NCBI GenBank assembly: GCA_950295325.1
Contig: OX485805.1
Location: forward strand, 40,473,501 to 40,537,500
Direction: 5' to 3'
DNA: 64,000 bases
Source of the DNA: Polytrichum commune
Taxonomy: Eukaryota > Streptophyta > Polytrichopsida > Polytrichales > Polytrichaceae
Made by a program: the position numbers and the translations under genes. This document shows, one piece after another, positions 1-11,559 of the stretch. The stretch's first letter is position 1; the number at the start of each line of letters is the position of its first letter. Under the pieces are notes generated by a model that saw nothing but the letters and a program-made list of their open reading frames with translations, was not told where the DNA came from and ran no database searches.

Positions 1-235
1 TGAAATATTGTCATGGATGATTGAAAGTTGGATGACAAATCACTTTGGTAAGTGATGTTAATTGCAACACTGTAACTCTATAATCCCCTGAAATATTGAC
101 AAGGAATGACAAGTAATGTTGGGTTAACATTTAGTGTTGGTAACACTATACCGCAGTTTACAATTAGTATTGAGCAAGACAATTATAATTGGTGACACTA
201 AATATGATATTTAGTGTAGCTTTGTTGCACATCGT
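1..235 (+). repeat. Dispersed repeat family A, copy 1 (cut by window edge)
   Basis: This stretch matches, in reverse complement, segments near 18270-18445 and 20130-20355. Shared blocks include ATTGTCATGGATGATTG, AACATTTAGTGTTGGT, AATTGGTGACACTAAAT and ATATTTAGTGT. The right end carries an inverted pair ACACTAAATAT / ATATTTAGTGT. No coding capacity is visible. It is probably a non-autonomous element; its class and true ends are not resolved because the left end may lie outside the window. Confidence 0.6.
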
Positions 236-2336
236 GCTTAATATCCATTGTAGGTATCAAGTTGATTTTAAGCAAGAGATTGGGCTACACCCTAAACCAA
301 ACATGCTTCAAAAGACGGCATTTAAGTTCAATATGAGAGACATAGACTATCTAATAAATGAACATTGACCATCTTTATAATGGGCATATGACCTCCATGT
401 TTTGATATTCAAAACCTCTCATGGATTTGAGCTCAATGTTCTATACGAATTTTATTTATGTTTCCATCCAAGGTTCCCACAATCACTCTTCAAAAGTAGG
501 AAAAGATGAAGATGTTTACTATATCTCCCAACTTGAAACTCCAGCTTTGCGATTGTTGGATCTTCACAATAGTGTTACGAAGTGCATGTTTATGTTACAA
601 AATGATCTATAAGTTGACTTAAAATGTACACAAATGACACTTGACATTAGTATGCTCAAGAAACTCTTCCTTTCGCATACTAAAATGCAAACACATGACA
701 CTTGCCACTAGTACGATCAGTAACATCTTCCTCTCTTTCCCAATGAAACACAAAAGTATCCTCTCAAGTAGCCCATTGTGCTACGCTACATGTCAACATG
801 TTATTAAAATTCCACTTAAAAGAAGTTACTTATGCTGACAAATAATAACATATTGGTAATTAGCATACACGACACTTTGAGACCTCTAGGCATCTAGTTA
901 GCTTAGGCCCTTTGCAAATAATGTAGGTGACACTAAACACCATAATGTAAATCCTTGATTAATCCGATTCACTAATCAGAAACGGATTTTAGTTCTAATC
1001 TGACTAATTAAAGTGACTGCTTAATTAGGCAAGTAAAAAATCTACAGGCTAGTTGATCATAATTATGTAAAGTGGATTTGCTTGTTTTACTGGCTAATAG
1101 AGGTAAGTAATTACACGAATTAAAGTATTGGGCGATGAGAGGCCGAAAAGTACAACAAGGTGTAAGCTAGTGATAAGTTGAACAAGGAAGTTATTGGTAT
1201 GTATTATGTACATGACAAAGAATTTAAAGTCCCGCCATGGGGTTCTTACGGCTTCCCTAATTGGACCCAAGGTCACACGGCCTCATTAAGTTGCGATTTT
1301 GAAGACATCGAAAACGCGTGTGTGCAAGAGCGACAGTCATTTAAGGGGACCACATGTTGGGGACGAAGGGCTTGCATTTACTACTAATTAGGCCACACTT
1401 CAATGATCTCCGGTCACATTTCTTCCTCTTGTGTTTTGTCACATCTAATGTAATGTTGATGTGTCTTGCATAATTACTCCTCCTTTTCCTTTTTCCTTTT
1501 TCCTTTTTTTCCAAGTATTGTTCTCCCTCTTTAGTATGACATGATTGGGCAACATTAAAAAAAATAAGAAGGTTGTATTATCGAGGTGTCATCTTCTCAT
1601 TAACATGACAAATGGTGTAAAGTTGTCGTATTGTTGAGGGAATATGAAAACATAAGTGATATGAGTTTTGAAATGTATACAACGAGTTTAAGCAATATAG
1701 ATGGTATGAGATGATGACTCGTAACTTCAAACAAATACAAGTATTTTCAAGATCTCTTGAAATAGGAGTCCAAAGATCTATGGTGTTGCCTACCCAAGTT
1801 AGCAACTGTCATCTTACCTAAATTTCCTACTAACTTTTGAAAACTAGTAATTTCATTAACACCGAAATATAAAGAGTTCTCTAATAAGAAACTAGATGAC
1901 AATGATGCACGACGTTTAGCATCACTAAGCTTTACTATAGGTGGAGCAACATCATCCACATCTACTGAATCTAGATCAACATTAAGATCAAAGTCTTTGT
2001 GCATAATTGGTTCCCAAGGCAACATACTAGGCATAACCATAACCATAACCATGCCTGTTCTTCACTAGTAACCCTGATTCTCATTAAGTTCCCAATGATA
2101 AGTGAAGTTCCCAAGTAATTCCCAAGTGAAGATGGATATATTTTAGATGTACATGACATAGATGAAAGGAATTTTAACATTAACTACCTCTTTGATATGA
2201 CAAAACAGAGATTATCGATTCTCAATGTTGCATTATTGAGTGTCATAGTTTTGAACTAAAAAATTTGGTCTCGCAAAGATATGTTGTAATATCGAGGCAT
2301 CGCATAAACGAGTGTCGTATTTACAAGGTTAAATTG
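236..2336. other. Gene-free AT-rich stretch
   Basis: No open reading frame here resembles a known protein or is supported by splice sites. The longest frames are about 60-100 codons and low-complexity. One of about 69 codons at 1178-1387 reads with more ordinary composition but matches no family I recognise. Pyrimidine-rich runs lie at about 1480-1515. I see no RNA gene. Confidence 0.5.
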
Positions 2337-2760
2337 TACCCCACTTCTTCCTAGGATATGAAACACGCGATTATTTTCCTACAAGATGGTTAGCAAACCC
2401 AAATCAAGTTCCTCGTAATTTTTGGAGCTCATATGAATATGTTATTCATGATCGAGGTGAAGATTCTTGTGCTCATTGAATGGCCGTATAGGTTCCTCTA
2501 GTTATGTTGATTGTTGGGCTTAAAATGTTTAGCATGTTTTGAGCACGTAGTCCAATCTCTTTTAGGCATATGTCTTTTTTGGTTGAATTGTTGAATCCAC
2601 AATTATCCACATACCACTCAAATTTCTAGGCATTTGATTAAGATAAGTACCAAGATTAGGCACACTTACATTTGGACCATTTTGAACATGTGATTGAGGG
2701 CAATGAGAAAAAAAAGCTAAAATTTCTTGTGCTCATGGTTGGTGGTCTGAAAACTGTGAT
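2337..2760 (+). repeat. Dispersed repeat family B, copy 1
   Basis: The segment shares long blocks with 24215-24560 (inside a TMEM128 intron) and with 57735-57910. Shared blocks include CTTCCTAGGATATGAAAC, CCTCGTAATTTTTGGAGC and TCATATGAATAT, with AAGATTCTTGTGCTCAT further in. Its right part (about 2600-2760) also resembles pieces at 25735-25850, 48345-48500 and 52735-52800, sharing a TACCACTCAAAT motif or an ATTTCTTGTG motif. No coding frame is retained. It looks like a decayed non-autonomous transposon whose fragments are scattered through the window. Confidence 0.6.
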
Positions 2761-4361
2761 CAAAGGAAATCCACATCCCCTTGGTCATTAGATATAATAT
2801 AATATAATATAAATTTAGACCAAGACATAGTGTTGTTATGAAAATTTTAATAAAATTTTAAATAAGGATTAAAATTTTAAATATCCAAAAATATAAATTT
2901 GAAATAGAGATTACTAAAATAATTGTTCTTTTGGACATGCTCACCTTCATGTTATGCAGAGTCAACCTATTTGGGTTCTAACTTCTCTTGCTACAAAATT
3001 CGATTATGTGGGTCCCCAAATATCCCATGCATGATCCTAGCATCCTAAGGTGGTTATTTTTACCACTTTGTTTAGGATGAGTCTTATGTAAGTGATGCAA
3101 TGAGCTTTGAGACCCGTAGCTCTCTTTGTAACCTTGTTGTAGAAATGAGAACATAGGCATCATGCTTAGTACTGTTAGGCTGTCACTAATAAAAAAAAAC
3201 TAATAATAACAATAATAATAGGACAACCATTTACTTGTAAGCCAAAATAAGAAGCAGTCTAAGATAGAGGTGCTATAACCCGCACCCCACCCAAAACCAA
3301 CACATGTGCACGTGTCCTAATCCCATGATAGAAACACACCTTAATTAAGGTATTGTTGGCACCAAACTTTCCCACCAATGGATCCTTGTTAAGGGATTCA
3401 GACCATACTCATTCCAAACCCATCACAAGATACGATTGACATGTCACATACTCACAATAGAAAGAAAATAACAAAAGTTCTTGTGGATGTATAAGTTAGG
3501 TATTCCGTATTTGTCACCCTCTTCAAGGAGATATAGAACTTTGTTGTCAAATGTACACATTGGTTGTAAAGAAGTGGATGGGGAATTGACAACATGAGCA
3601 TGGCCATAAATTGGATTGAGGACCATTGTCACATGTGTGCCATCAAACATTTCGAGCAAGGTTGCAAGGGCACGATCAATGACACTTTTCACAACATTAC
3701 CAATGTGTATGTTGCCTATTATAGAGAGATATGGATGTTAAGTATATTAAGACTTATGCATGAATCTTTGATAGAATAAAGTTGTATGCATGTAGTGTTA
3801 TTGGTGGGTCTTGTGATAGAATTACAAAAACAAATTGTAGATGTGCACTACATTTGTTTATTTTTGTTGTGAACATATTTTTGTTATATCCCCAATGTGG
3901 ACAATGTTGATCATTGACATTTTGTCTCCTTCAACCAACGAGTTGCTTTATCTAGTCCTTGAATTAATAAACCTAATGTTCATGTTGAAGTTGTAGTTGC
4001 CCATTTTGGGGGAAATGAAGTGTTGGTATTGGGGTCAGTGACTGCAAAGTCTTATGATTTGGGGGAGAAAAAGGGGCAATTTACTCTACTATGTTGCATG
4101 TGAGAAGTACAACACCACCAATGGTTTGATTTTCAAAAGAATGTGTTTTGGGTGTGTTTGGCAATGTGCATGGAATGATGGTGCAAATGATGCTCTCACA
4201 TACACTAATAGGTATAGACAAACGTTCTTGAATATTCACTCAATGCCCCAAATAGAAGAGGGAGGACCAAAATTGGAGTAATTTCAAGAAGAGTGATAAG
4301 ACAAAGGCCACCAAAGTGAGGATAAACAATATCTATATATTACTCCACACCCCCCCCACTG

Positions 4362-4394
<33 letters not shown>

Positions 4395-7300
4395 TTTGGC
4401 AATCTTTCAACTATTGAAATGCCAACCACCATGTTTTGTATTGATACTTTATAACTCAAAAAATTTACCAAAACATATCAATTTATAAAATTGATGAGTT
4501 TTGAAATGTATCCAAGTAATGGGTGGGAAAAATGTTACTTTAATGGTGGACGCCAATTTGTCTACTAGAACAAACTATAAATAATTCAACAAAAGGAAAA
4601 TCCACCGGGCACTATCTACAAATCAAGCTACAAATCATAATATACGGATAAAAGTTGTTTTGAGGATTTAGAATCTACATTAGTCAATGATTTTCTCACA
4701 AGCATAGAAGAGAGGGGTTGAAAGGGGAAATCACGACAAAATGAATCAACAATATCTATGAGCTCACTCCTTTCAAAAAGTGAATTTTGATGCTATCCAC
4801 ATTGAATGAAGCCAATCCTTGTCATGACATGTCTTGGGCATGTCTCTCATAAAGTTCACCAACCCATGACTATTGTCTTTACAAATTCAACCAAGAAATT
4901 AACCCCCAAATTTTGACACTATGAAGATCGTCCCAATTAGTGCGAGAAATTATTCCGAGGTATGCAGTATAACCATTTAATGAAAGCGTACTATACTACG
5001 AAGTCATTTATGTTCTGTAATTTTGGGTGAAGTAGTTTTGCATCCAAAGTCATCGTCCCTTAGGATGTGACCACAGATGTTCTACGAACAAACGTTCTAT
5101 TCACTTCAACCTCCCTTAGGGGGACCGGAGTTCTTTTTCTTATGTTCTATAATATCCGAACAACCTATTGAACTTTCGTTAGTAAAGATTGAACTCATGA
5201 GTAACATGTTATTGCATTGTGTAATTTCAAATAGTAATACGCACTAATCGGGATGATTGTAGTACTTACTTTAAGGATTTTGAACCCAATTTAATCAAGG
5301 CGGTCTTGGAGGGAGGGAAAGAGTAAGGGAATATGTCAATTTGAAGATTTAAAGCCAATTATAGAGAGAGGCAAAGTGTAACATACTTAAAATAGATTAT
5401 GCTAAAATTTTCACTTTGAATGTTGGGTATACACAATTATTAGATGTTAAGTTTCTTTATTAATTTGTTAGAAAATCGAGAAGGGATTTCAACCCAACAA
5501 AATTCATATCTTATTACACTTTCGTATGGAATAGTTATAAGAGTTCAAAGTTTTATTGGTGGATGACCTAAACACATCATGGGAGCTCCGTGTGGAGCAT
5601 GATGCCAAGGTGCATGACTTGCTCAAAGTCAATACACATTAATCATGCAGAAATTTAGGGTGTTGATTTTACATGAGCTAATGGTTTTAGGATGCTCAAT
5701 GTTAATTTGTAGTTCATGAAACCGACATGGTCATTGACAAATCTCCCATACTCGAGGAGTGCACTTAAAGTTAAGATTAGGAATACACGTGAGTGTGTTT
5801 TAATGGCATACCCCCTACAATACTTGGCCTTAAAATAGTTTTTAAATTAATAAATTTTAAGTGCCAAATCATTACGTATATATCTATCACTTGGTATAAA
5901 TTTTAGGACGAAAAGTTTTCAAGAATTATTAAAAAGAAGAAGATAGAAGTTTGAACTAAAATGCGTTGTTTTTTGCTTCAAAAATCAATTTAAAAATATT
6001 TACAATTGATTAGTTTTTGAAATTTATACAACAAGAACTTTAGATTGTGTTTAATAACTTCATTTTTTTTTACAAATTTTAGATGATTTTTTAGTACATA
6101 CATAGGGGGGGTCAAAAGTACGCACTCACGTGATTCCTAGTCTTAACTTTAAGTGCACTCCCCGAGCTCCCATAAAGAAAGGCGAGAACGAAAGGCACAC
6201 ACAACTACCATTAGACATAAAAATACATGATCCCATTCTCATAAATGCAATGGTTGAGGAACGCCTAGAACTTTGTGATGTCTTGGAGAACTCATTCATT
6301 GGAAAAGTGCAAACGGAAATGGCATAAGGGAACTTGGTTTAGTTCTAATGAAGACTACTAGATGGAATCAATCGATCATCAACTTATAAGATGCTTGTTT
6401 TACTAGAGCCCCTTCATCCACTATGAATGAATATGCTTATTTTGGACATCACAAAACTCTAGACTTCAAAGATTTGTTGCATACAAGTGTAGTGCCTTAC
6501 CTCTCACCCATCGAGATGAAATACTACCCCTTACAAGTTTCATGGATAAATCATTCAAAATTTGATCCTAAGTATGTAACTCCCTTTTATTGCAAGTCCT
6601 AGTATGGAATATAATGAGCATTGAGATGAATATTTTACTCATAGATCATTTTACAAGTTTTTCTTCTTGAGATGAAGGAAACACTTATAAGCGTTGGGGG
6701 GGGGGGGCATGAGAGTTTAATCACCCGCTAGCAAACTATTTAGGGCACACCATGGATTCAATATTGTGAACCACAAGGACGAAGTGCTACACCATTTATG
6801 GTATTCACTTACTATTTGGAATCATGCAATGCAATAACTTCTTACTCAACTTTTACTAGCAAAAGTTGAATAGGTTGATCGGACATTATAAAACATAAAT
6901 GACTTGTTTGGTAAAATATTATATTATCAATAACTAGTTATAGCACTATGTAACTCCAAATAGTAAGTGACATTAAATACCATGAATGGTGTACTTGCAT
7001 TTGGACCAACATGTCGATAGTTGACCATAATGAGTAGGAGTGACTCCCAAATAGGTTAGAAGCCACAACATCTAGATGCTTAAGATTGAAATGTGACCGT
7101 TGGATAGGTTAGTCACTGTAACACTTAGAGGCTTGAGAAATACAAGAGATCAACCGACTTCAAGGGACTAAGCAGTCATTTGCACTTGTGCTATCACAAA
7201 TTTGCACTTGAGCCATGTGAGTGGGAAAATTATACTTCATTCTCATTGTTTTGTTCTTTTTTTGAGTACAAATTGAATGTGTGAGTTGCAAAACCATCAA

Positions 7301-8845
7301 GGAGAAAAAACTACCATGGGACCCAAGGGCAATCATGAGATGATTGCCATATAGGGCCTAAGTTTCCAAGTAACCACTAAATTGCTCAGAGTAACGATGA
7401 GACCTTTGAGACATTCTTGTGATTATTGTCATGACATAGATATTTGAAAAAAATGTATCGATAATTAGCCTATGAGCATTTTTAGCATGTTCATATTCAT
7501 TGTGTATTCCGGACGTTTGGAGAATCCATAATTTATGCACGCAAAAGTGTGATAACAAACAAAAACACCATGCAAGCACACAACTATATGGTCATAAATG
7601 CATAATATGAAATCACTAGAAGCCACATATGACACACAATGACAAAGTTGTGAGAAGGCGTCACGATATTGAGGGGATTTGGAGGATGACGTTAAGCATT
7701 GGTTTTGTCCAGAATTGGCTAGAATGTCTGGAAATACCTAAATACTAGTTGCTTCTTTCAAATGGATGATATAAAATCTTCATCAAACTCTTTTCAAGCT
7801 ATTTGTGTCCATGCTTCAAGAAGAACAACTTTACAAGACAACAAGCCATTTCTATGTGCCATAAAATCACATCACAGTCTATAGTTGCATTGTACAATTT
7901 CGAATTACCACATGAATTCAAAAACCCAAATCATGTTAGAAAAAACGTTTAGGGGGCAAGTCGATTCAAAGAGTGCGGCTGATTTCTACGAACGAGGGTG
8001 ACATGTTTGACACTAGGGTGTGGGGGGGGGGCTTCCCGGTTAAAGGAAATAATCCTTTTACACTCAACTGACCAAAAATTACCACGACAACAAGACATTG
8101 CTAGAAATCAATCATGGACTACATAATCAGGCAAGAGGAGAATGGATGATGAGTTGCCATAGCAACGAGACATCCATTGACTCGCTCACTATGTAGTCCA
8201 TAACCACTCTTCTCATGGATGTAAACTCTAAGTCATGGATGAAATACCATCTCCGCGACTAGAAAAGCTCAAGAGAGTTGTTGGTAGTGCCCTCCACTTG
8301 GATGAGCCACCAGTCATGTCATGTCACGCCTAGAGAGCAATGTCCCGAGATTTTTTTCAGGCCTAAACATTCGAGACCCAAGTGTTTCCAAGTCCAACCG
8401 GTTACATGTTGTCTTCCGGTATTTCTTCATTAAACTGCGATACATTCCATAGATTCATCTAAAACAATCGCTAGTTTTCCCGAAATCTCAAAACTTGAAC
8501 CGGTTATTTCTCACACCTCAACCGGTTCCCCTACAACTAGCAGCCGGTTCTCTTCATTCATTCCTAACATACGCGAGTGTCGTTCGGTTACTTTTCTTAA
8601 TCGGACCCCTACATTTAATTGGCAAGAATCAAAGAGCAAACACCGTAAAGACACACGTCCAAAAAAACATGGGACAACGTCTTTAAACTCTATCAACTAC
8701 TCCACACTCAACATTGAACACAATCGAGAGGACCTACATATCCAATCAAAGAATCAAGAAACATGCGCTCCTTATAAACATAACCAGTTTCAAGGGAGGC
8801 CCAATTTTTTTGTTGATGCTCCATCATAGATTTGCCAATGCAACA
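2761..8845. other. Gene-free stretch with microsatellites and homopolymer tracts
   Basis: No gene is supported. A (GA)n tract lies at 4364-4392, just after a run of eight C at 4350-4357. Runs of G occur near 6696-6707 and 8022-8031. A frame of about 75 codons at 4054-4281 has protein-like composition (several Cys and Trp) but matches no family I can name. A cluster of CCGGTT motifs lies at 8395-8560. Part of it (about 8380-8470) resembles 19140-19200, so it is probably another old repeat. Confidence 0.45.
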
Positions 8846-9141
8846 CGAGTTCCGTTGCGTAAATCTCATCGGGGGAAGTCGGAGAGCATGAAAAAATGAA
8901 GTGAAATAACACCCGCATACGAGTTCCGTCGCGTAAATCTCATTGGGGGAAGTCGGAGGGCATGAAAAAATGAAGCGAAATAACACCCACATACAAGTTC
9001 CGTCGCGTAAATCTCATCGGGAGAAGTTGGAGAGCATGAAAAAATGATGCGAAATAACACCCACATACGAGTTCCCTTGCGTAAATCTCATGGGGAGGAG
9101 TCGGAGAGCATGAAAAAATGAAGCCAAATAACACACACATA
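8846..9141. repeat. Tandem array: four 74-bp units
   Basis: Four head-to-tail units start at 8846, 8920, 8994 and 9068, each exactly 74 bp. Each begins with a variant of CGAGTTCC and contains GCGTAAATCTCAT, then GAGCATGAAAAAATGA and AAATAACACCC, with only a few substitutions between units. Because 74 is not a multiple of three, the reading frame shifts from unit to unit, so the short frames crossing the array are not a repeat protein. It is a minisatellite bordering the GC-rich leader of the OVATE gene. Confidence 0.9.
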
Positions 9142-9574
9142 CGTTACTAGGGAGAGGGGAGACGAGGGAGATCAGGGACGCTCAGGACACATACACGTAG
9201 ACACAGAGGAGTCAGGGACAGTTAAGACGGAAGTGTCACGGCCGCCAGCAGACAACAGCCTAGAGAGAAGAGCGAGAGGGAGGGAGGGGAGGGAGGGAGG
9301 AAGGCGGCCTCCGTAGCCAGCAGCTAGTGTACCCGTGACTCCTCCTCTTCCTCCTCCCTCCTTCTTCCTCGTCGTCGTCGTCGTCGTCGTCCCTCCCGCG
9401 CCCATCAATGCAGCCACCAGATGCCTCATCACACCCTGATCCTGCGCCACAATCTGCACTCTCTGCACTCCCCCCTCCCCCCTCCTCGGATCCTGCGCCC
9501 AAATCCCCCCTCCCCTCCTCCCTCCCTAGCCCTGCCGCTCGCAAATCCATGTCTCACCTCCTTGTCCTCGCTGC

Positions 9575-9897
9575 ATCGGTCACCCTTGACTCCCAGCTGC
9601 ACATGAGACGTTGCAGCAGCAGCAATCTCACAGCTGCCTGGCTCCAATCCACTCCACTCCACTAATTGCGTTCATCAGCTTGCAGAGCTGCTTCTGCTCC
9701 CTGCTGCTTCTTCATTGCTCCTGCACCAGGGTCCAGCAGCAGTAGTAACAGAAGTAATTGGTGGGTGACGTGAGGAAGTAGAAATTGGCGGTGATGATGA
9801 AGTGATGAGCGGGTGGGTTGGTTTTATGTGAAGGTGATTCATGCCAACTTTTTGGGGTAAAAGTTTTGGCGGGTAGTGACACACATGATGCGGGGGT

Positions 9898-9961
<64 letters not shown>

Positions 9962-10405
9962 GCTTGGGGCAGGCTAGGGAGAGGAGGAGTGCCCAGTTAC
10001 CGGTCACCCTTGACTTCCAACCCAGCCCCCTTCCCAGACGTTGCAGGAAAATCCCAGCTGCAATCTCACAGGAGCTCCACTAACTGCAGCATCCGCCTGC
10101 AGATTGCACAACTGCTCCTGCTCCTGCTGCTTCTTCATTGCTACTACTGCACCAGGCAACACGAGGTCCAGCAGGTCCAGCAGCTAGGGGATGAGTAACG
10201 GAAGTACTTGGTTGGCGTGAGGAAGTATATAGAGATTGGTGGTGCTGAAGTGAGAGGGTGGGTTGGGCTAAGTGAAGGTGATTCATGCCAACTTTTTGGG
10301 TAAAAGCGTTGGAGGGGTGTTGGAGGGTAGTGAGTGACACACAAGATACGGGGGTGACGAGAGAGACAGAGAGACTAGAGTTTTGTAATCTTGTGCAGGG
10401 AGTTG
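9575..10405. repeat. Tandem duplication of a ~415-bp leader segment
   Basis: Two diverged copies lie head to tail at about 9575-9990 and 10000-10405. Both start with GGTCACCCTTGACT, pass through CTGCTGCTTCTTCATTGCT, TGAGGAAGTA and AGGTGATTCATGCCAACTTT, and end at a GGGGGTGA-GAGAGA tract. The first copy has expanded this tract to more than 50 bp of GA, while the second keeps a short GAGAGACAGAGAGA. It lies upstream of the OVATE gene, so it doubles a possible leader or promoter module. Confidence 0.8.
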
Positions 10406-11468
10406 AGGAGTACTACGTTCTCGGTGTGAATGAGTCCAACTAAATTGTCTCTTTTAAGACTTCACGTGCACTTCTAGTCATCCGTTTGCAGTGGACGATA
10501 GTAGGGGGAAGGTTGTGAATATTGTTGGGTTAGCTGCAGATTGAGTGTGGAGGTAGCTGATTCATTCAAAGTTAGGCGTTTGATTTGAAGGGTGAAGGTG
10601 CACATGAGTGGAGATGATGTTGCAAGATTGATTGATAGGAGTTTTGTAGTGAGGTTCTAGGAATCGACGAGTAGTCTTGTGCTAACGTGTTTCATTGTAC
10701 TTTCATTAGGTTTCAAGGCTTTTTATGTACTGCAATGGCCGGTGAAGACGCTCCGATTTAGATGGCCATTGCTTTCATCATGTGTAGGTGCAGAAGGTGA
10801 TTGACGGACTTCTAGAGATATTGATGGTGGAAGAATGAGGTGTTTTATTGGTCTGTGCTGATAGACACATGAAGTTGGGTTTATCCCGATCAGGAGAATT
10901 GCGCTTGAGCTAGAAGGAAAACTTGGTTGAGTGTAGATGCACACACCGCTAATTCGTCCCGCTTCTGAGAGATGAACCAGGTGTCGGTATGCCATGAATA
11001 TGCGAGAGCGATAGTAGTTCTGCGATGGAGAGAGAGTCTCGGAGACCCATCGCCAAATGTTTGTTAGGAGTATTTACGTTAGCTCATTGCAGGCTTATTT
11101 TGCAGTGTCCGATATGAAGATCTTTCAATGGACTCAATCATGATCGTTCGACTTCGTGATTGCTCACCAATAGCACTTGAAGCCACAATTTGTGCACTTA
11201 TCCTCGGCCAGTTATCTCGTGTGCAGGAGGCAACTGATCGAACACGTTTCAAGGATTTTGAGTCCACAGTGAAGGCTGTGTAGATTAACCGTTGTTTGGT
11301 GTTTTGCAACAATGTGAAGTTTATTGAAAGACAAAAAAGTGATTGCACCTTGAGGATGAAGCTGTAGTTTCAGAGTATTGCACTGAAGAAGCACATGATC
11401 GGCTTGGAGATAGAAACGTTGGGGTGAAGTCGACAAATTTTTCCACATTTCGTTCTTGCAAGGTCGTC

Positions 11469-11528
11469 ATGGTGCAGAAGAATATTGCCTCTTCTTCTCC
11501 CAGAAGAACGCTTTCGGCCACATTGTGA
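11469..11528 (+). promoter_or_regulatory. Possible upstream ORF before the OVATE start
   Basis: An ATG at 11469 opens a 19-codon frame that stops with TGA at 11526-11528, 31 bp before the proposed OVATE start at 11560. If the transcript includes this stretch, the frame could reduce translation of the main CDS. There is no evidence beyond position, and short upstream frames arise by chance. Confidence 0.25.
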
Positions 11529-11559
11529 TCAAATCATTCAGCTCAAATTGCTGGAAAAG

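Larger units (their letters stand above)
9142..11559 (+). promoter_or_regulatory. GC-rich upstream and leader region of the OVATE gene
   Basis: Base composition changes sharply at about 9170, from AT-rich repeats to GC- and CT-rich DNA. It contains a (GTC)n tract at 9370-9391, a long (GA)n tract at 9898-9953 and many CAGCAG/CTGCTG runs. These are typical of plant promoters and 5' untranslated regions, and the next gene downstream on this strand is the OVATE family gene at 11560. No TATA box or transcription start could be assigned with confidence. Frames such as 9408-9665 are low-complexity Pro/Ser/Ala and are not called as genes. Part or all of the region may be transcribed as a leader, possibly with a 5' intron. 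Confidence 0.45.

Noticed and set aside
1178-1387. 69-codon frame with balanced composition
   Set aside because: No recognisable family, no splice partners, and it sits among repeats.
4054-4281. 75-codon frame rich in Cys and Trp
   Set aside because: Could be a transposon remnant, but no family could be named and no neighbouring frame extends it.
8708-9140. Overlapping minus-strand frames with repeated peptides across the 74-bp array
   Set aside because: The unit length is not a multiple of three and the peptides recur only in shifted frames, so they are by-products of the DNA repeat.
8846-9141. CRISPR-like direct repeats
   Set aside because: The units are contiguous 74-bp copies without unique spacers, and the host is a plant nucleus.
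9408-9665. 85-codon Pro/Ser/Ala frame in the GC-rich leader
   Set aside because: Low-complexity composition from CT-rich DNA, with overlapping frames on both strands and no conserved motif.
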